From Holacanthus passer (taxonomy: Eukaryota > Chordata > Actinopteri > Pomacanthidae), in NCBI GenBank assembly GCA_025331565.1, contig JAFREQ010000063.1, positions 1,482,501-1,546,500 of the forward strand: a DNA stretch of 64,000 nt. The letters run 5' to 3'. A program made the translations under genes and the position numbers. Positions 13,836-25,500 of this stretch are shown here, piece after piece. Within the stretch, counting starts at the first letter, position 1; the number at the start of each line of letters is the position of its first letter. Under the pieces are notes generated by a model that made no database searches, was not told where the DNA came from, and saw nothing but the letters and a program-made list of their open reading frames with translations.

Positions 13836-16800
13836 CACTTACTGGGGGAAAGTCACTGAGCATGTGGTAGGCCCTGATATACAGTTCATGCTGTAAGAAA
13901 AGACAAGAGAGGTGCAGGCTGCAGTCAGACCGATTCTTTGTGATCGTCCATCCATCCAACCATAAAGCATCACACCACCAGCACAGGCCCCTCATTGGGC
14001 CCCACATCACTACTGACAAGTCAACATGTGGTTTACATTTCTGGATGAAAATACGTGATGAACTCTGTGTTGCAAAGTTGAGAAACTCCTCCACAGAAAA
14101 CAAGTCTTTCTCCGCATTTATGCTCAAGTTGATATAATCCAGTCATTCTGGTCGAAACGAATAGATTTGATCAGACTTTCATCATTTCATAATCAGGATG
14201 TGCATCAGTTAAAAATCTGCTTCAGCCATTGCTTCCTTTTTGACAGAAGAGCTGACAGACAGAGTAAAGCCACACTGACCTACATTACAACTGGTGGCAT
14301 ACAAAAAGGGCTGCTCTTTATGTAATCGGCACAGAGGAGTTCTGCGATACCAGAAACGAAGGAATGTAGGTGAAAGTTCAACCAGACACACAGAGGCGTC
14401 GAATCGGTTGTGAAGGGAATGCTGGGTACGAGAGAGAGAACATCACTCCCACATGGATGCCCTGGAGACAAATGAGAGACTCTCACTGAAAACAAAAAAC
14501 CTGATATGTTGATCCAGACTCTGATATCATTTAACTGTGTGTACTAGACATGCAGATGGTGTTATGGGTTTTAGCAGCTGCAGTCTTGAGACGTCTGTGT
14601 GCAAGGCTTGTACCACCACCTCCGTACGAGGGGTTTAAAGGAATTCTGTTTGTTCAAAATGGTATTCAAAAAACTCAACAGCAATGTGTCTTTCCAGGAA
14701 GTGTCCCGGTTGCTCTGGGTGTCCCACAGACTGTTTTCACTGAAATCACCCTCCCCCAAAAGGACAATCCCTATGAAAAGTGTTAAAAGTAGGAACTGTT
14801 CGGAAATTGTCCTCAGCAGAAAAACATTTAAAAAAACAAGTATGTCTGTAAGCATCATTAGTTCATACAAGAGGACAGGATAACTTCAAAATTTTGTTTG
14901 TAGCTACGAGAAAATTCTATTTATAACTAAACGAATGAATCTTTCAAATTCTCTAAATGTAGATGTAATATGAGAGATTCTTAAATGATGCCCATTGTGA
15001 ACAAAATCAGGTTTTTCTGGTCTTTTTCATTTATACCATTGAGGTTAACCACTAAAGGTAAGTAAATAAAACGAGTAAAGGGTGATTTCATCCTTGAAAC
15101 TCTTTCAACTGACAAAAATCCACTCTGACGTTCCCTGCTCCTGTGAAAAGAAAAGCGTTCCGTATCAGTAATGCGTCGTGTCACATTGACCTGAAAACTG
15201 AAGGTTACGTCTGCTGTATTATACAAACAGAGGAGGGAGTTCTGGAAAAAGTTCACCTACTTCCAGAGTAGAAGGGAAATGTCTGAAGACTCCAGCAACA
15301 ATTGCAGTATCCAGATCTTTATTGTCAAACTAACATGTTTCGCTTTGTGCCCCTTGATGACCCTGATGGGGGCAGTAAGCCGAAAAGCGTAGTTCTGTAT
15401 ACTACGAGTGTTGCTCCAGTTTTGACCTCTTCACACAGTACTGTACACATATGCCAGGAAACTATACAATATGTAGAATCTATACAAATCCTTTCAGACA
15501 GTGAGCTGCTACCACTATGTGGCACCCAGCGACTTTAGTGCTCTGTATTAACTCTGCCAACTCTGGAGTTCAATGTCTTGCCCAAGGACACTTTGACATG
15601 TGGAGCTGGGGATCAACTCACCAACCCTGTGATTAGTGGGCGACCTGCTCTACCTCCTGAACCACACCCGCCCCTTCCATGTGGAAACAATGGGGGCAGC
15701 AGCTGTGTGAAAGCACCTTAAGAGAGCATTTCCCTCCTTTCGTTCAACGTTCAGCCATGATTCTCCTGTGCAGCCACCCAGTTGTCACTTTCTTATTATA
15801 GAATCTGATGCACGGCCAAAACCCCCCCGCTTCATGTATAGCTCCACATTGTGACCAGGGCCAGTGCTGTGTGTGTGTCCTGAGGACTGTGTTCTTACCA
15901 CTTGCAGAATGGTGGGGTTGCAACCAATGATGAAGGGCAAACTACGGAAGCCCTTGATGCGATGAGCGATTCGTACAGGCAGCTCTTTGTGTAGATACTT
16001 GCCACTGCTCTGAGGTCACACACACAGAGATAATAGTGGAAAGCAAGTGAGTGAAGAGTGACAGAGATCAAAGAGTTTCTCATTAAACATACACTTGGCA
16101 GTTCTCTGAAATATTTACCAGGATGTGGTGTCCATCAGGAGACTTCCCAGAATACAGCAGGGTCGCTAAGGTCAGTCGCACTGAGGCCTGGGGAGACATT
16201 AACACGTCAGATTGTGTACACATTCACAGACAGAACTGCAGTCACAAAGCTCTTCTCCAGTACACACCCTGTCTTTGTTCACCAAACCTTGTTGGCTATC
16301 TTGCCTTCATCAGGGTTGTGCCAGAGGGAGTTTTCAGTTTCCTCATACACCAGTACAAAGAGGCCCCACCTCGCAACCTAGAGGACTTAAAGAGGTCTTG
16401 TGTACTGTGTGCCCTGACAGGTCAGAACTTATTTTAAAAAAGGTTGAAAAAGTTCCATAGCCCAACCAATAAATCAGCTAATATCAGCCTGCACAGATGA
16501 ATTGCTATCATCATAAATATTGGCCAATAAATAACTGTTCAATTCTAAATTGTCCCATTCAAATACATGTCTCGGTCACAACTATTTGAAAACTAAACTC
16601 TAAAGAGATTGTTATCAAAAATGTTTATGTGTTAGACAAACAACAGACAACAAATCATTATCATATGTTTCAACTCTCAAATATCAATATCTGTATCAGT
16701 TTCAAAAATACAGTCATGGTCTGGTTCTACTAAGAATAACTGAATTAAACCACTAGATCAAACATGTATTTTAAAGCCATCAAGCATTGTATAGAAATAT

Positions 16801-19296
16801 ATTGTGTGTGCAGGGAGTCGCCCAGGCTTAGCCAGAGACAGTTACTAAAGTTCTCGTATTATGGGAAAGAAAACTGTAATGTCTCTTCAAATAGTAAATA
16901 ATGAATTACTGTGTAGAGACTAGATGCCAGGAAAGTGATCCTAGCACTATTTGAATGAATACTGTCTGACTATCACATCAACAAGCCCCCTGAGCTTCGA
17001 TACACTATAGTGCAAAAAGTCTCAGAAATAATCTGTGCTTAAGAGTTAATAATGTGTAGTTGTTGACAACTATTAAACCGGCTTGTGAAAAAAGTCTTGA
17101 AAATGTCGCTGCAAGACATAACATCAATAACGGCAGGAATTTAGATATGCTGAGTCAGCATTGGTGTTACTGTCGATACTTGCTAAGACCTTCTTTTACA
17201 TCTTACATTAACATGCAATCTGTATCTGGATATCTTATCTGGATTAAAAAAGGCATATTAAGGAAAGGTGTAGTGCAGAATAGCATTGTGATCGGATCTC
17301 ATGTTAACACCAGTTGTAAATGGGGCCTAATGGGCACACCTCAGCCGAACAGCTATTCATTTTAAAAGCCGTAGTTGTCTTAACCTGGCTAAGACGCAGT
17401 GACAGTGTTTGCATAAGTGCAGCGAGGCAGGAGTGCACAATGTACTAGTGGAGAATTTGACCTGAATATGGCTCGTGAGAAAATGTCAGAAGATCACTAA
17501 AAAACATTCATCCACGACCATCCACTGCCATCTTATTTTGTCCTTTTATCCTTGAATCATCCTGTGACCTCCTCTGAGCCTCGAATTGAGGACCACTGCA
17601 GCAGGTTAATGTTTGACTAAAGTCACAAGACAAAAACCGCAGCTGACTGCAATTAGCCAGATTTGTGGTCTTTGTGCAGTTACAGTCTGCAGCAGCTCCA
17701 TCTTGGTTGCACAGTGTAATAGGTTTCCTAGCAGCTTTGAGTTTTGTTTAAAAGCCAGCACTTTTGCCAATTCAACTCTATGAGACAACAAAACTTTTCA
17801 TTTGTAATTGATGTTGTGGTACTGTGGTGTTTTAATGCAGTATTTGAATTGATGCAGCAAACTCCTTCCTCATTTTACAATGAAGAAACACTAGTGATGA
17901 TTGTTTTTCTGAGCTGACGATTAAGCTCTACAGACAGTTCCTAAGAATACAACACACTATTGAGGGAGCTGTTTTCTTGCCATACATAAAAACGATTTGG
18001 AAAAAGAGGAAGGAAAGACTTCCTGAATCAAAAAACAAAAGTCTGTTGTTTACGCCTAGTCTGCAGTTATGGGAAAACTATCCAACAGATTTCCTTTAAT
18101 AAAACACAAGTGCTAGTGCATATGTATTGATATGACCTTCAATTAATATTTCTACATGTTTGCTTTACACTTGTATGACAGATACAACTATAGCTAAAGT
18201 TACCAAAACAAAAACTAATTTTGAGTTCAGGAATCAATGCACATTTACATTATACGTTTCTTAAATTTACATTAGGCAAAATATTACAGAAGCTGGGAAG
18301 CAGCCATATCTGGGTCAACTTGACCTCCATTGCAGAAACTGAACACCATCAACTCTCTTGATACTGTTCAATCTTCACCGACATAAGTTCAAATGACTGT
18401 TTTGTAAAGAAATCTTTTTTTTTTACAGTCAAGGTCAGAGAAACAAACATTTTACGGCATGATGGTGTTATTTTATTCAAGATTAATGTTTGTCAGCTAA
18501 TAAAACAGAATGTTCTCAAATCATGAAGCTGCATTCAAACCACAGGAGAAAAAATCAGTCACATAGCGGTTTGAACTAAAATAACGGGCTTTGCAACTTT
18601 GGGTTATTAAAAATATGTATCATTATCATATTCAAAGTCACCAACCTAAATACTGTAATGTTATAGAAACAAGTGCAAAAGTAGCTACTTGGGTTTTAAT
18701 TTTATATCGTTACGTTGTAGCTTCCATTTTATTTAAGGTAAATAGAGATTTCACACATTAATCAGACGGCTATTCGTTTTTGGTTAATAGTTTTCTCCAA
18801 GTTGGAAGAAGAAAGAGAGGTTCATTTCTTAGGGTAACAATTAGTAACTTAATTTAGCAAACTAGCTTTGACTGGTAGCGTGAATCGATCACCCAAGTGG
18901 GAGTAAGTGGTGTTTACGGGCTTTTCGGTGTCCGTGAACTCATCAGAACCTGCTAACAGCTAGCATAGCTACGAGGCTACAGCTAGCTAACATTGCTGCA
19001 GTAGCAGGAGCTAATGAGAGCAGCTCACTGGCTAAAAGCCTCATTCTCACCTTTTCTGCGGAAACGTCAATCGCGGACTGGTTGTAAAACGACGTGACAG
19101 TCTTCGACCGCTCTCTTGCCAGCTCTGAAAAGCCCTGCATCGAAGACGTGGACCGAAATCTGCGGCTCCCCGTGCCTGACATCGGCGGCGCTGTTGTGGT
19201 GATGGGGGCCAGCAGGAGCCGGCCGAGCCCCGGTCTGGCCCTGCAGGAAGCGCCGCTCACCATCTCCGCCGCTATACCCGCCAGTCCTGTACGCAT
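7171..19296 (-). CDS. bckdk: Branched-chain alpha-ketoacid dehydrogenase kinase (BCKDK)
   Basis: Mitochondrial-matrix kinase that phosphorylates the E1-alpha subunit of the branched-chain ketoacid dehydrogenase complex and so restrains leucine, isoleucine and valine breakdown. Coding exons in gene order: 19051-19296, 16119-16187, 15899-16009, 13843-13890, 12379-12498, 11841-11939, 11511-11584, 10549-10677, 10140-10229, 9630-9785, 7171-7315. They sum to 1287 nt, or 428 residues plus stop (human 412), with AG acceptors, GT donors and matching phases throughout. The N-terminus is Arg/Ser/Ala-rich, as in a mitochondrial presequence, followed by ARERSKTVTSFYNQSAID (about 60-77), which marks BCKDK rather than PDK1-4. 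The GHKL ATPase fold shows the N-box ELLKNAMR (292-299), G1 DRGGG (332-336), G2 GFGFGLPTS (381-389) and G3 GIGTD (407-411). The protein ends HIDGKGESFRV. The ATG at 19296 gives the full presequence; internal Met codons are possible alternative starts. Exon 4 is only 48 nt, in frame, and has a CA tract next to its donor. Confidence 0.96.
12190..12245 (+). mobile_element. LINE-type 3' tail fragment
   Basis: The segment reads CAGGATGACAAGAATGTCCT then TCGGGATTAATAAAGTTCTT. It resembles the 3' terminus of teleost non-LTR retrotransposons, where a short conserved tail with GGGAT-AATAAAG is followed by a simple repeat. Only about 55 bp can be recognised. It sits in bckdk intron 5 (between the exons at 11841-11939 and 12379-12498). 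Confidence 0.5.
13793..13826. repeat. (GT)n microsatellite beside bckdk exon 4
   Basis: A TG/GT run with one interruption. On the bckdk sense strand it is a (CA)n tract that begins, after a short CT-rich stretch, about 17 nt downstream of the exon 4 donor (13842). Confidence 0.95.
15565..15675 (-). mobile_element. tRNA-derived SINE-like repeat
   Basis: Read on the minus strand, the block has an A-box-like GTGGTTCAGGAGGTAGAGCAG, in which GGTTCAGGAGGTAGAGCAG resembles TRGCNNAGYNGG. About 30 nt further on is a B-box-like GTGAGTTGATCCCC, comparable to GGTTCGANTCC. It is followed by CCTTGGGCAAGACATTGAAC, a phrase I know as abundant in teleost genomes. The order and spacing of the two boxes support an RNA polymerase III, tRNA-derived origin. 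The copy has diverged and lies in bckdk intron 3, between the exons at 13843-13890 and 15899-16009. Confidence 0.6.
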
Positions 19297-19479
19297 TTCG
19301 AGATGAGAGGTGAAACAGCAGCACCCTGTTCCCGGACGAGCTGAATTCTGGTGTCGCTACGAGGCCATCGAGGTCGTAATGGTGCACAAAAGCGCGTATG
19401 TGAATACAGTAGAGAGGGTACAGAAAGGGCTCCGTGCGCATTGGCCAGCGGAGGAGAGACCTGAGCGACGACACGAGGA

Positions 19480-19512
19480 GTGGGCCAATCAGAGGACGAG
19501 GGGCGGGGCAAA
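19480..19512 (-). promoter_or_regulatory. bckdk proximal promoter: CCAAT and GC boxes
   Basis: About 190-215 bp upstream of the bckdk start codon, in a CpG-rich stretch, are GGCCAATCAG (around 19483-19492) and GAGGGGCGGGGCAA (19498-19511). These match NF-Y (CCAAT) and Sp/KLF (GC-box) sites. There is no obvious TATA box, as expected for a housekeeping metabolic gene. The assignment rests on motifs and position only. Confidence 0.5.
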
Positions 19513-21137
19513 GCTGCATCAACAGCCCCCCCCTTCACCCCCATACTGTACTGCAAGGAGCAGGAGGACCAGTCAACAACAGGAGTGTTTATGCTCACTT
19601 GAGACTGCATGTCTGGTACAGTTTGTTTGAATGCATGATTACAAGTTTACAAGTTTTCCTTAAGGCCTGATCCATCTGTTTATCCCCCCTAAACAAAAAA
19701 CAAAACGTGCTGCAGCTTACAACTTTATTTGTCCTTATTTCATTATAGTTTATCCATTGTGTGCGTAATGTTGCCTTCAAGTTCCCATTAAATAGTAAAT
19801 ACACACAAAACATGTTTTTGGAGTGGTGCATTTTTTTTATCACTCATCTTATATAGAAATAAGCAATAAATATTTTGTAAGCAAATAAGAAAACACGTGC
19901 AAGTATTTCTTTGATCTCCATCAAAGTCAAGCCAAGCATTTCATATTTGATATTTAACATTTCATATTTAATCCTTCTGTACTGGTCATATATATCATAT
20001 CATATTCATCTTCTCATGTACATCTGTAAATAATCCCGTTTAAATTTGGTAAATTTGTAAATACTTTTTTAGCTTGTTTATATTCAGTCTTAACTTGTTC
20101 TATCACCTTGCTGCTGTGCTTTGCAAATTTCCCCACTGTGGGACGAATAAAGGTTTATCTTATCTTATCTTCACTTTAAAAAAGTCATTCCCAAATGGAT
20201 GAAAGAAACACAAGTCACTATTTTGAAATGCTTAGTGAATAAGCAGGTAAATGGGGATCAATGATTTACAAGCTAATTTAAAATTCTACACAGCAGGGAT
20301 CAGTTTTTGAAGAGGACTTGATCTGTGAGCTGTACTGTAGCCTTCAGTTTTAAAAATCATTATTTTCCATTTATTATTTATCAGTTTTGAGTGGCTTGTG
20401 TAGTATCCAGTACAGAACCAGATTGTGACCTGGACCTGGTGGCTTTATTAGTTTTCTAATTTGGGCTACGACATTTTTTTGCCACTAAAAAGTTGATATC
20501 TTAAACATAAACATTGACCTCTCCACTCAGTCATCTTTTTAAATGTTTGTTATTCTTGGTATTAAAAAAATAAATGTCATGATAAATGCTCCCAGCCTTT
20601 AAATAAATTAAAAGAGCCCCAGAGATATCCTGAAGTCACCAGCAGATGGTCGTCTCACACAAAGAGGTGGGACACACTTTGGCACAATGACTAACAGAAA
20701 ATAAGGCTTACTTGTAATATATTAACTGTCCAAAGGAATGTGAGTGAAAACTACAATTGGTATTTATCCTACCCCAGAATATATTACACATATCTTTGGT
20801 AAATACATCACACACTCTGTGTCGTGGATGCTCTATTACATTTAATCATATTGTTGGTAACGTTGGATACACTGAGTTGGGAGCTGCTTTCAAATCACAA
20901 GGTGTGAATGAAATGAAATTCAATCCTTAAAACTAAAAACAATTGAGGCATCCTGGTAACCTGGTGGCTAAGATATATAGTTTTATTCTGCAACATAATT
21001 TGTAATGTAGAAAAATTGAAAAATAAAAGTCTGGTTTATTAATACAGGTAACATTTAAAAAAATAAAAAAGGCTATTGATACCCATTTTTGTCAGTTCTT
21101 TCTTCCAGATACACACAAGAATGAAAATTGAAAAAGA
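19513..21137. other. Intergenic, bckdk promoter side to lrwd1 3' end
   Basis: This is AT-rich sequence between two genes that are both transcribed on the minus strand. I see no exon. It contains a LINE 3' tail at about 20085-20172 (listed separately). The upstream bckdk promoter probably takes up the first few hundred bases. Confidence 0.5.
20085..20172 (+). mobile_element. Non-LTR retrotransposon 3' tail with TTATC repeat
   Basis: The segment reads TTTCCCCACTGTGGGACGAA, then TAAAGGTTTATC and further TTATC units. This conserved tail and terminal microsatellite are typical of teleost CR1/L2/Rex-like LINEs or SINEs that borrow the tail. No reverse-transcriptase frame is present upstream, so it is a 5'-truncated copy. 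Confidence 0.6.
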
Positions 21138-22519
21138 AAATGCTGTAATTTGTTTTATTAAAATCAAGATATCTGTGCAACTTTACACCACATGAACACA
21201 CGGTGGGTTGCACACAGAAACAAAGCTACAGTACAGCTTCTGTAGGAAACAGTTGGAAGGAACACACTGTACTGGAGTTATTTCCTCAGCAGTCAGTTGC
21301 CAAGCTGCATTTCTACTTTGCCTCTTCACTCCTCACACCAGTAATGACTTTTTCGTGAAGAGTGTTTCCACAACTTAATGTTATCAGAACATTATAAAGT
21401 TCCATTAAACAGCAAGGCCCAAAGACTGACATTAAAATAGCAAACAACGTTCATTTACATACAATTATTCACATTAAATACGTACACTAAAATAAAGAAA
21501 TATACAATCACAGTTAAAGCACAATTTGCACAAAAACTTGTTAAACTGATTAAACCTTTACCACTTGGGAGCAGCACAAAAAGCTGTAAACACAACCCTG
21601 AGATATTAGTTTATTAATCAAGATTTATTTGCGGTTCTGGACACCTGATGATTATATGATGATGATATTAATCATCAGCTTTTTACTACAGCTGAGTAGA
21701 AGTGAATTTAATATGGAAGCACACAACTAAAATTATGACATGAAACTGTACTAAGGACTCAAATAAAACCAGACTGAAGAGACTATAAAACAAGATCTAA
21801 AATGAAATACCTGAGGCCAATTACAGCATTATTATAATTATGTAAAATTAAATTGAGCTGATATGGTGTTCAAACTGTTCACATATTATTTTTTATGACC
21901 AATTTCCAGTACGTCATTACACTGAATAATGAACCATTTGTGAGACTGACACCATGTTTTATGGCTGGACTGGACATTTTTATGTGCTACATACAAAATA
22001 AAGAATTGTGTCACAAGGCAACAATTAACAGTAACTTTAAGCATATCAGTATAGAACTCTTCAAAGAGTTTCAATTTTAGACCATATATTTTCAAATAAA
22101 AAAATGAAGAATGCTGTTATTGTATTGCTTCAGTCAGTCTGGCTGTTTCTTGCTCTGACAGATCACACTGCAGCATTAACATAAAAGTCACTTTCCTCAA
22201 ACACATTATGAAGAACATTAGTTAAAAAAAAACTGATCCCAGACAAGAGCTGTCTCTATTGGCTGAGACAGAGTGGCATGTTGGGGATATGAGAAACAAC
22301 CGTGTTGTTGAACACCATCTGTGTTTACTCTGACATTTGAAATGAGGTCATTTTCCATCTCCTTCTCAATATTTCAACAGATCTCTTACCTCACAAATAC
22401 CAAAATTTGGTAAACTCATGTTTTTTTTTCCTGTACAAAAAACTAATGATTTGTATCCAAACACTTGGAATGGAAGTATGACTTCCACTCATGACTTGCA
22501 GTCACACAGCTCGTGTTGC
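21138..22519 (-). other. lrwd1: lrwd1 3' UTR with polyadenylation signal
   Basis: The stretch from the lrwd1 stop (22520) to a clear minus-strand AATAAA (TTTATT at 21154-21159) is the likely 3' UTR, with cleavage predicted near 21135-21140. It is AT-rich, has no supported exon and lies on the lrwd1 strand. The exact end is inferred. Confidence 0.5.
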
Positions 22520-25500
22520 TCAGCAGGACTCTTCTCTCTTCCACACAATCACCATATTCTTGTCACTAAGGGCCACCAGGAAGCAGAGCTCAGGGTCCAT
22601 TGCTACACTGTTGATGGAGGGGCCCTCTACCTGGCCGTGGCCCTTCCGTACTGGGGTTGGCCACTCCAACACCTGCCATAAGAAAGAACAAGTTAGTGGC
22701 TGAGTGGTGAGCAAAGCCAAAGACATGTGAGGAGGAGTTTCGTGGAATGACTCTCCATCTAAATGTAGAATGTGGAACCGACATTGTGGGGCAGATCTGT
22801 AATTCACTGTGCTGTTGGGCTGCTTTTACAAGGTACGGTTATATTTCCATTTTTAAATCTACCTGTCTATCAGGGAAACCAATCATTAAAATCAGTAAAT
22901 CAGCCAGAGGCAGAGCAGCCGGAGGACATCACAGGCAAAACTAGAAAATATTGCCTCCATAAAATATGACCCGGTTTCACCCAAATCAGTGAATAAAGTT
23001 GTGTTTTTGTTCAGTAATCAGTGAGGCCCATTCCCCAGAAACACTTTTGATTTTATTGCTTACTTTAGGGCCCACTCCACATGGCTGTAAGCCGGCGCAG
23101 GGAACAAAGTAGAGATTGTTGCTGTGTTCATCAGATGGTCTGTGCGTGACATTTAATGTACTGTTACAGTGTCAACCAACTTGTTCCTTGTGCTTGAATC
23201 AGTTTTACTTGACAAATGCTTGTTAACAGTTTAGCCAAAGATACAAAATACTTTGAGTGTTCCCCAACTATATTTTACGGAGGCAGAATTGTGAAGTAAC
23301 GGGACATTTAGAAAAGACGGATACCTCAGTGGGCTGTATGGGTTTCCCACTCTGGAAACTGTTTTTCTGCAGGTTGGTGACATGATACATCCATAGTCTG
23401 CCTTTGTCATCACCACACACTATGTAGGCTTGGCCTAAATAGAGAAGAATGAGCAAACACATTATAACATTAACCTGAGTACTGACAAGTTTTTTATCCA
23501 TCATTTAAACACAAAGCTCAGGAAACACAGTACACTGGGGTCCAGCCTTATACTGAGACACTGGTTTGATGCTGGACTGAAGTGGAACAGACGAAAACAG
23601 AGCAAATCAACTGGAAATGCAGCTTGAAGAGCACTAGAGAGAACAATGAACCTGCATTCCTCTGCTTTATATCAGATGACTTAGACTTACCAGGGCAGGT
23701 GTTCAGAGCCAGATATGGAATCTCAGTGTTGGTCCACTGCAGCTCAGCCAGGAGCACAGCACACACAGCGCTGTTCTTCTTATCAGGCCTCTGAGCTTTG
23801 GTCTTGCTCCAGCTCCACAAGTAAATGCTACTATGCATGTAGTTCTTGGAGGCTAGAGGACAATAATGACCCATAAGTGAAAAACAAGAGAAAAAATAAG
23901 AAAACTGAAGCAAAATTAAGAACAAATGCAGAAAGAAGGGAGAGCTGGGGGCAGGGTTGCAGCAGAGCTCAGAACCTAAATCTTAAAGCATTTTAAATTT
24001 GATTTAATGTCAATTTCACTTGTACAGAAAGGCATGTGGTCCACCAGGAGCCATGGCCTTACTAGACTGGGACTAACATGAAACTTAATCAGAGCGCCAT
24101 CAAGTGGCCTACTAAAGTAATATAAGCGATATCAAATCATAATCAACCAACTTCCATATTTAGTCTGAGATCTGTGGGAAAACAGTGCTCACTTATGCTC
24201 TCAGGTTGACACAAACTGGATTACTGTTGAATTAGCCACTATCTACCTGTACCCTGTCTGTTCAAAGTGTCATGGTAATACATACAATAATTTTTGAGCT
24301 ATTGGAAACTAGACCAAAGTGCTGGTGCTAACTGAGGAAGCATACCTTTATAGACATTGTAAATAATACTACAGTGGCACTGTGGTATGCTGTGGGAGCC
24401 TCACTTACCCACTATGTCATCTGTAAGAAAGCTCAGGCCATCAATGGTGTGGTAGTCATGCTCTTTGTCTTCCTTCTTATATATGGGGAAGGTAATCTCC
24501 ATTTCCTTTGACCTATTGAGAAATAAAAAACACTATGTTGTGATGTTCGTGTAACAGTGACTTACATGCTTATTCAGAGAGTAGACCACCAGAATAAAAT
24601 TCCATTCACTAAGACTACCACATCAGAGTCCGTCTGTCTACAAGAAATATGTGAAGGAACCTTTTCAAAAAGGTCACGATTTGCCAGAAGTCTTTCTGTA
24701 AAAAGACAAACAAACTGACACAAGAACACAAATATAAGCACACGCACTGGATGAATTTACCTCTTTGCGGTGTTGTTGGTGCCGAGTTGTGTGTTGTAAC
24801 AGTGCAGGCCGTCCTCACAGGCAGTCAGTAGGTGTGAGCCGGGGGAAATCGGGGGGAGGCAGATGTGCAGAGGGGTGGCGCTGACCTCTAACACTAGCAG
24901 GCGACTGGAGAGACAAACAGGGCAGAAATATTCTCATCATCTTCTACAATATCCTGCTGGACCCATCACATCGTCATTACAAAGGCAAACCTAGAGCTGA
25001 GATTTGGTCAGACTCTCAGACACTGAGATAATGCAGCCAAAAAAGGGATTCTTCAAACTGCATGTCAGTCTCAGTTCCAGAAAATACATTCTTAAGATTC
25101 GTAGCAAAGTATAAAAGCAGAAATACTCACACAACTTTGAATTTGTACTGGCTGTCCACTCCACCGATGTCCCACATCACTATCTTGTTATCATATGATC
25201 CCGCTGCAAGAGAAGATGTGAACTGGTGAGACCACACACTGAAGTCAGATCAGATCAAATCACATTAAAAAAAAAAGTTCAATTAAATTAAAGAAAATGC
25301 CCTCAAAAACACTATTGACAGATATTTGTCTAAAATCCTCGATAAGTGAGGACATGATTATTGTACAGCAGTGGTTGCCAAAAAACATGATGAGTAATGC
25401 AGACTCTGTTGGATAAATAATGTGTCCAGTTGTTGATTGTTGTGAAGAACAGGTCCTGGATTTGGTATAACTGACAGTAATAATTTGCTCATCACCTCAG

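Noticed and set aside
7171..19296. Pyruvate dehydrogenase kinase (PDK1-4) as the identity of the kinase
   Set aside because: The ERSKTVTSFYNQSAID segment and the C-terminus ending HIDG..ESFRV are BCKDK-specific, and exon structure and length fit BCKDK.
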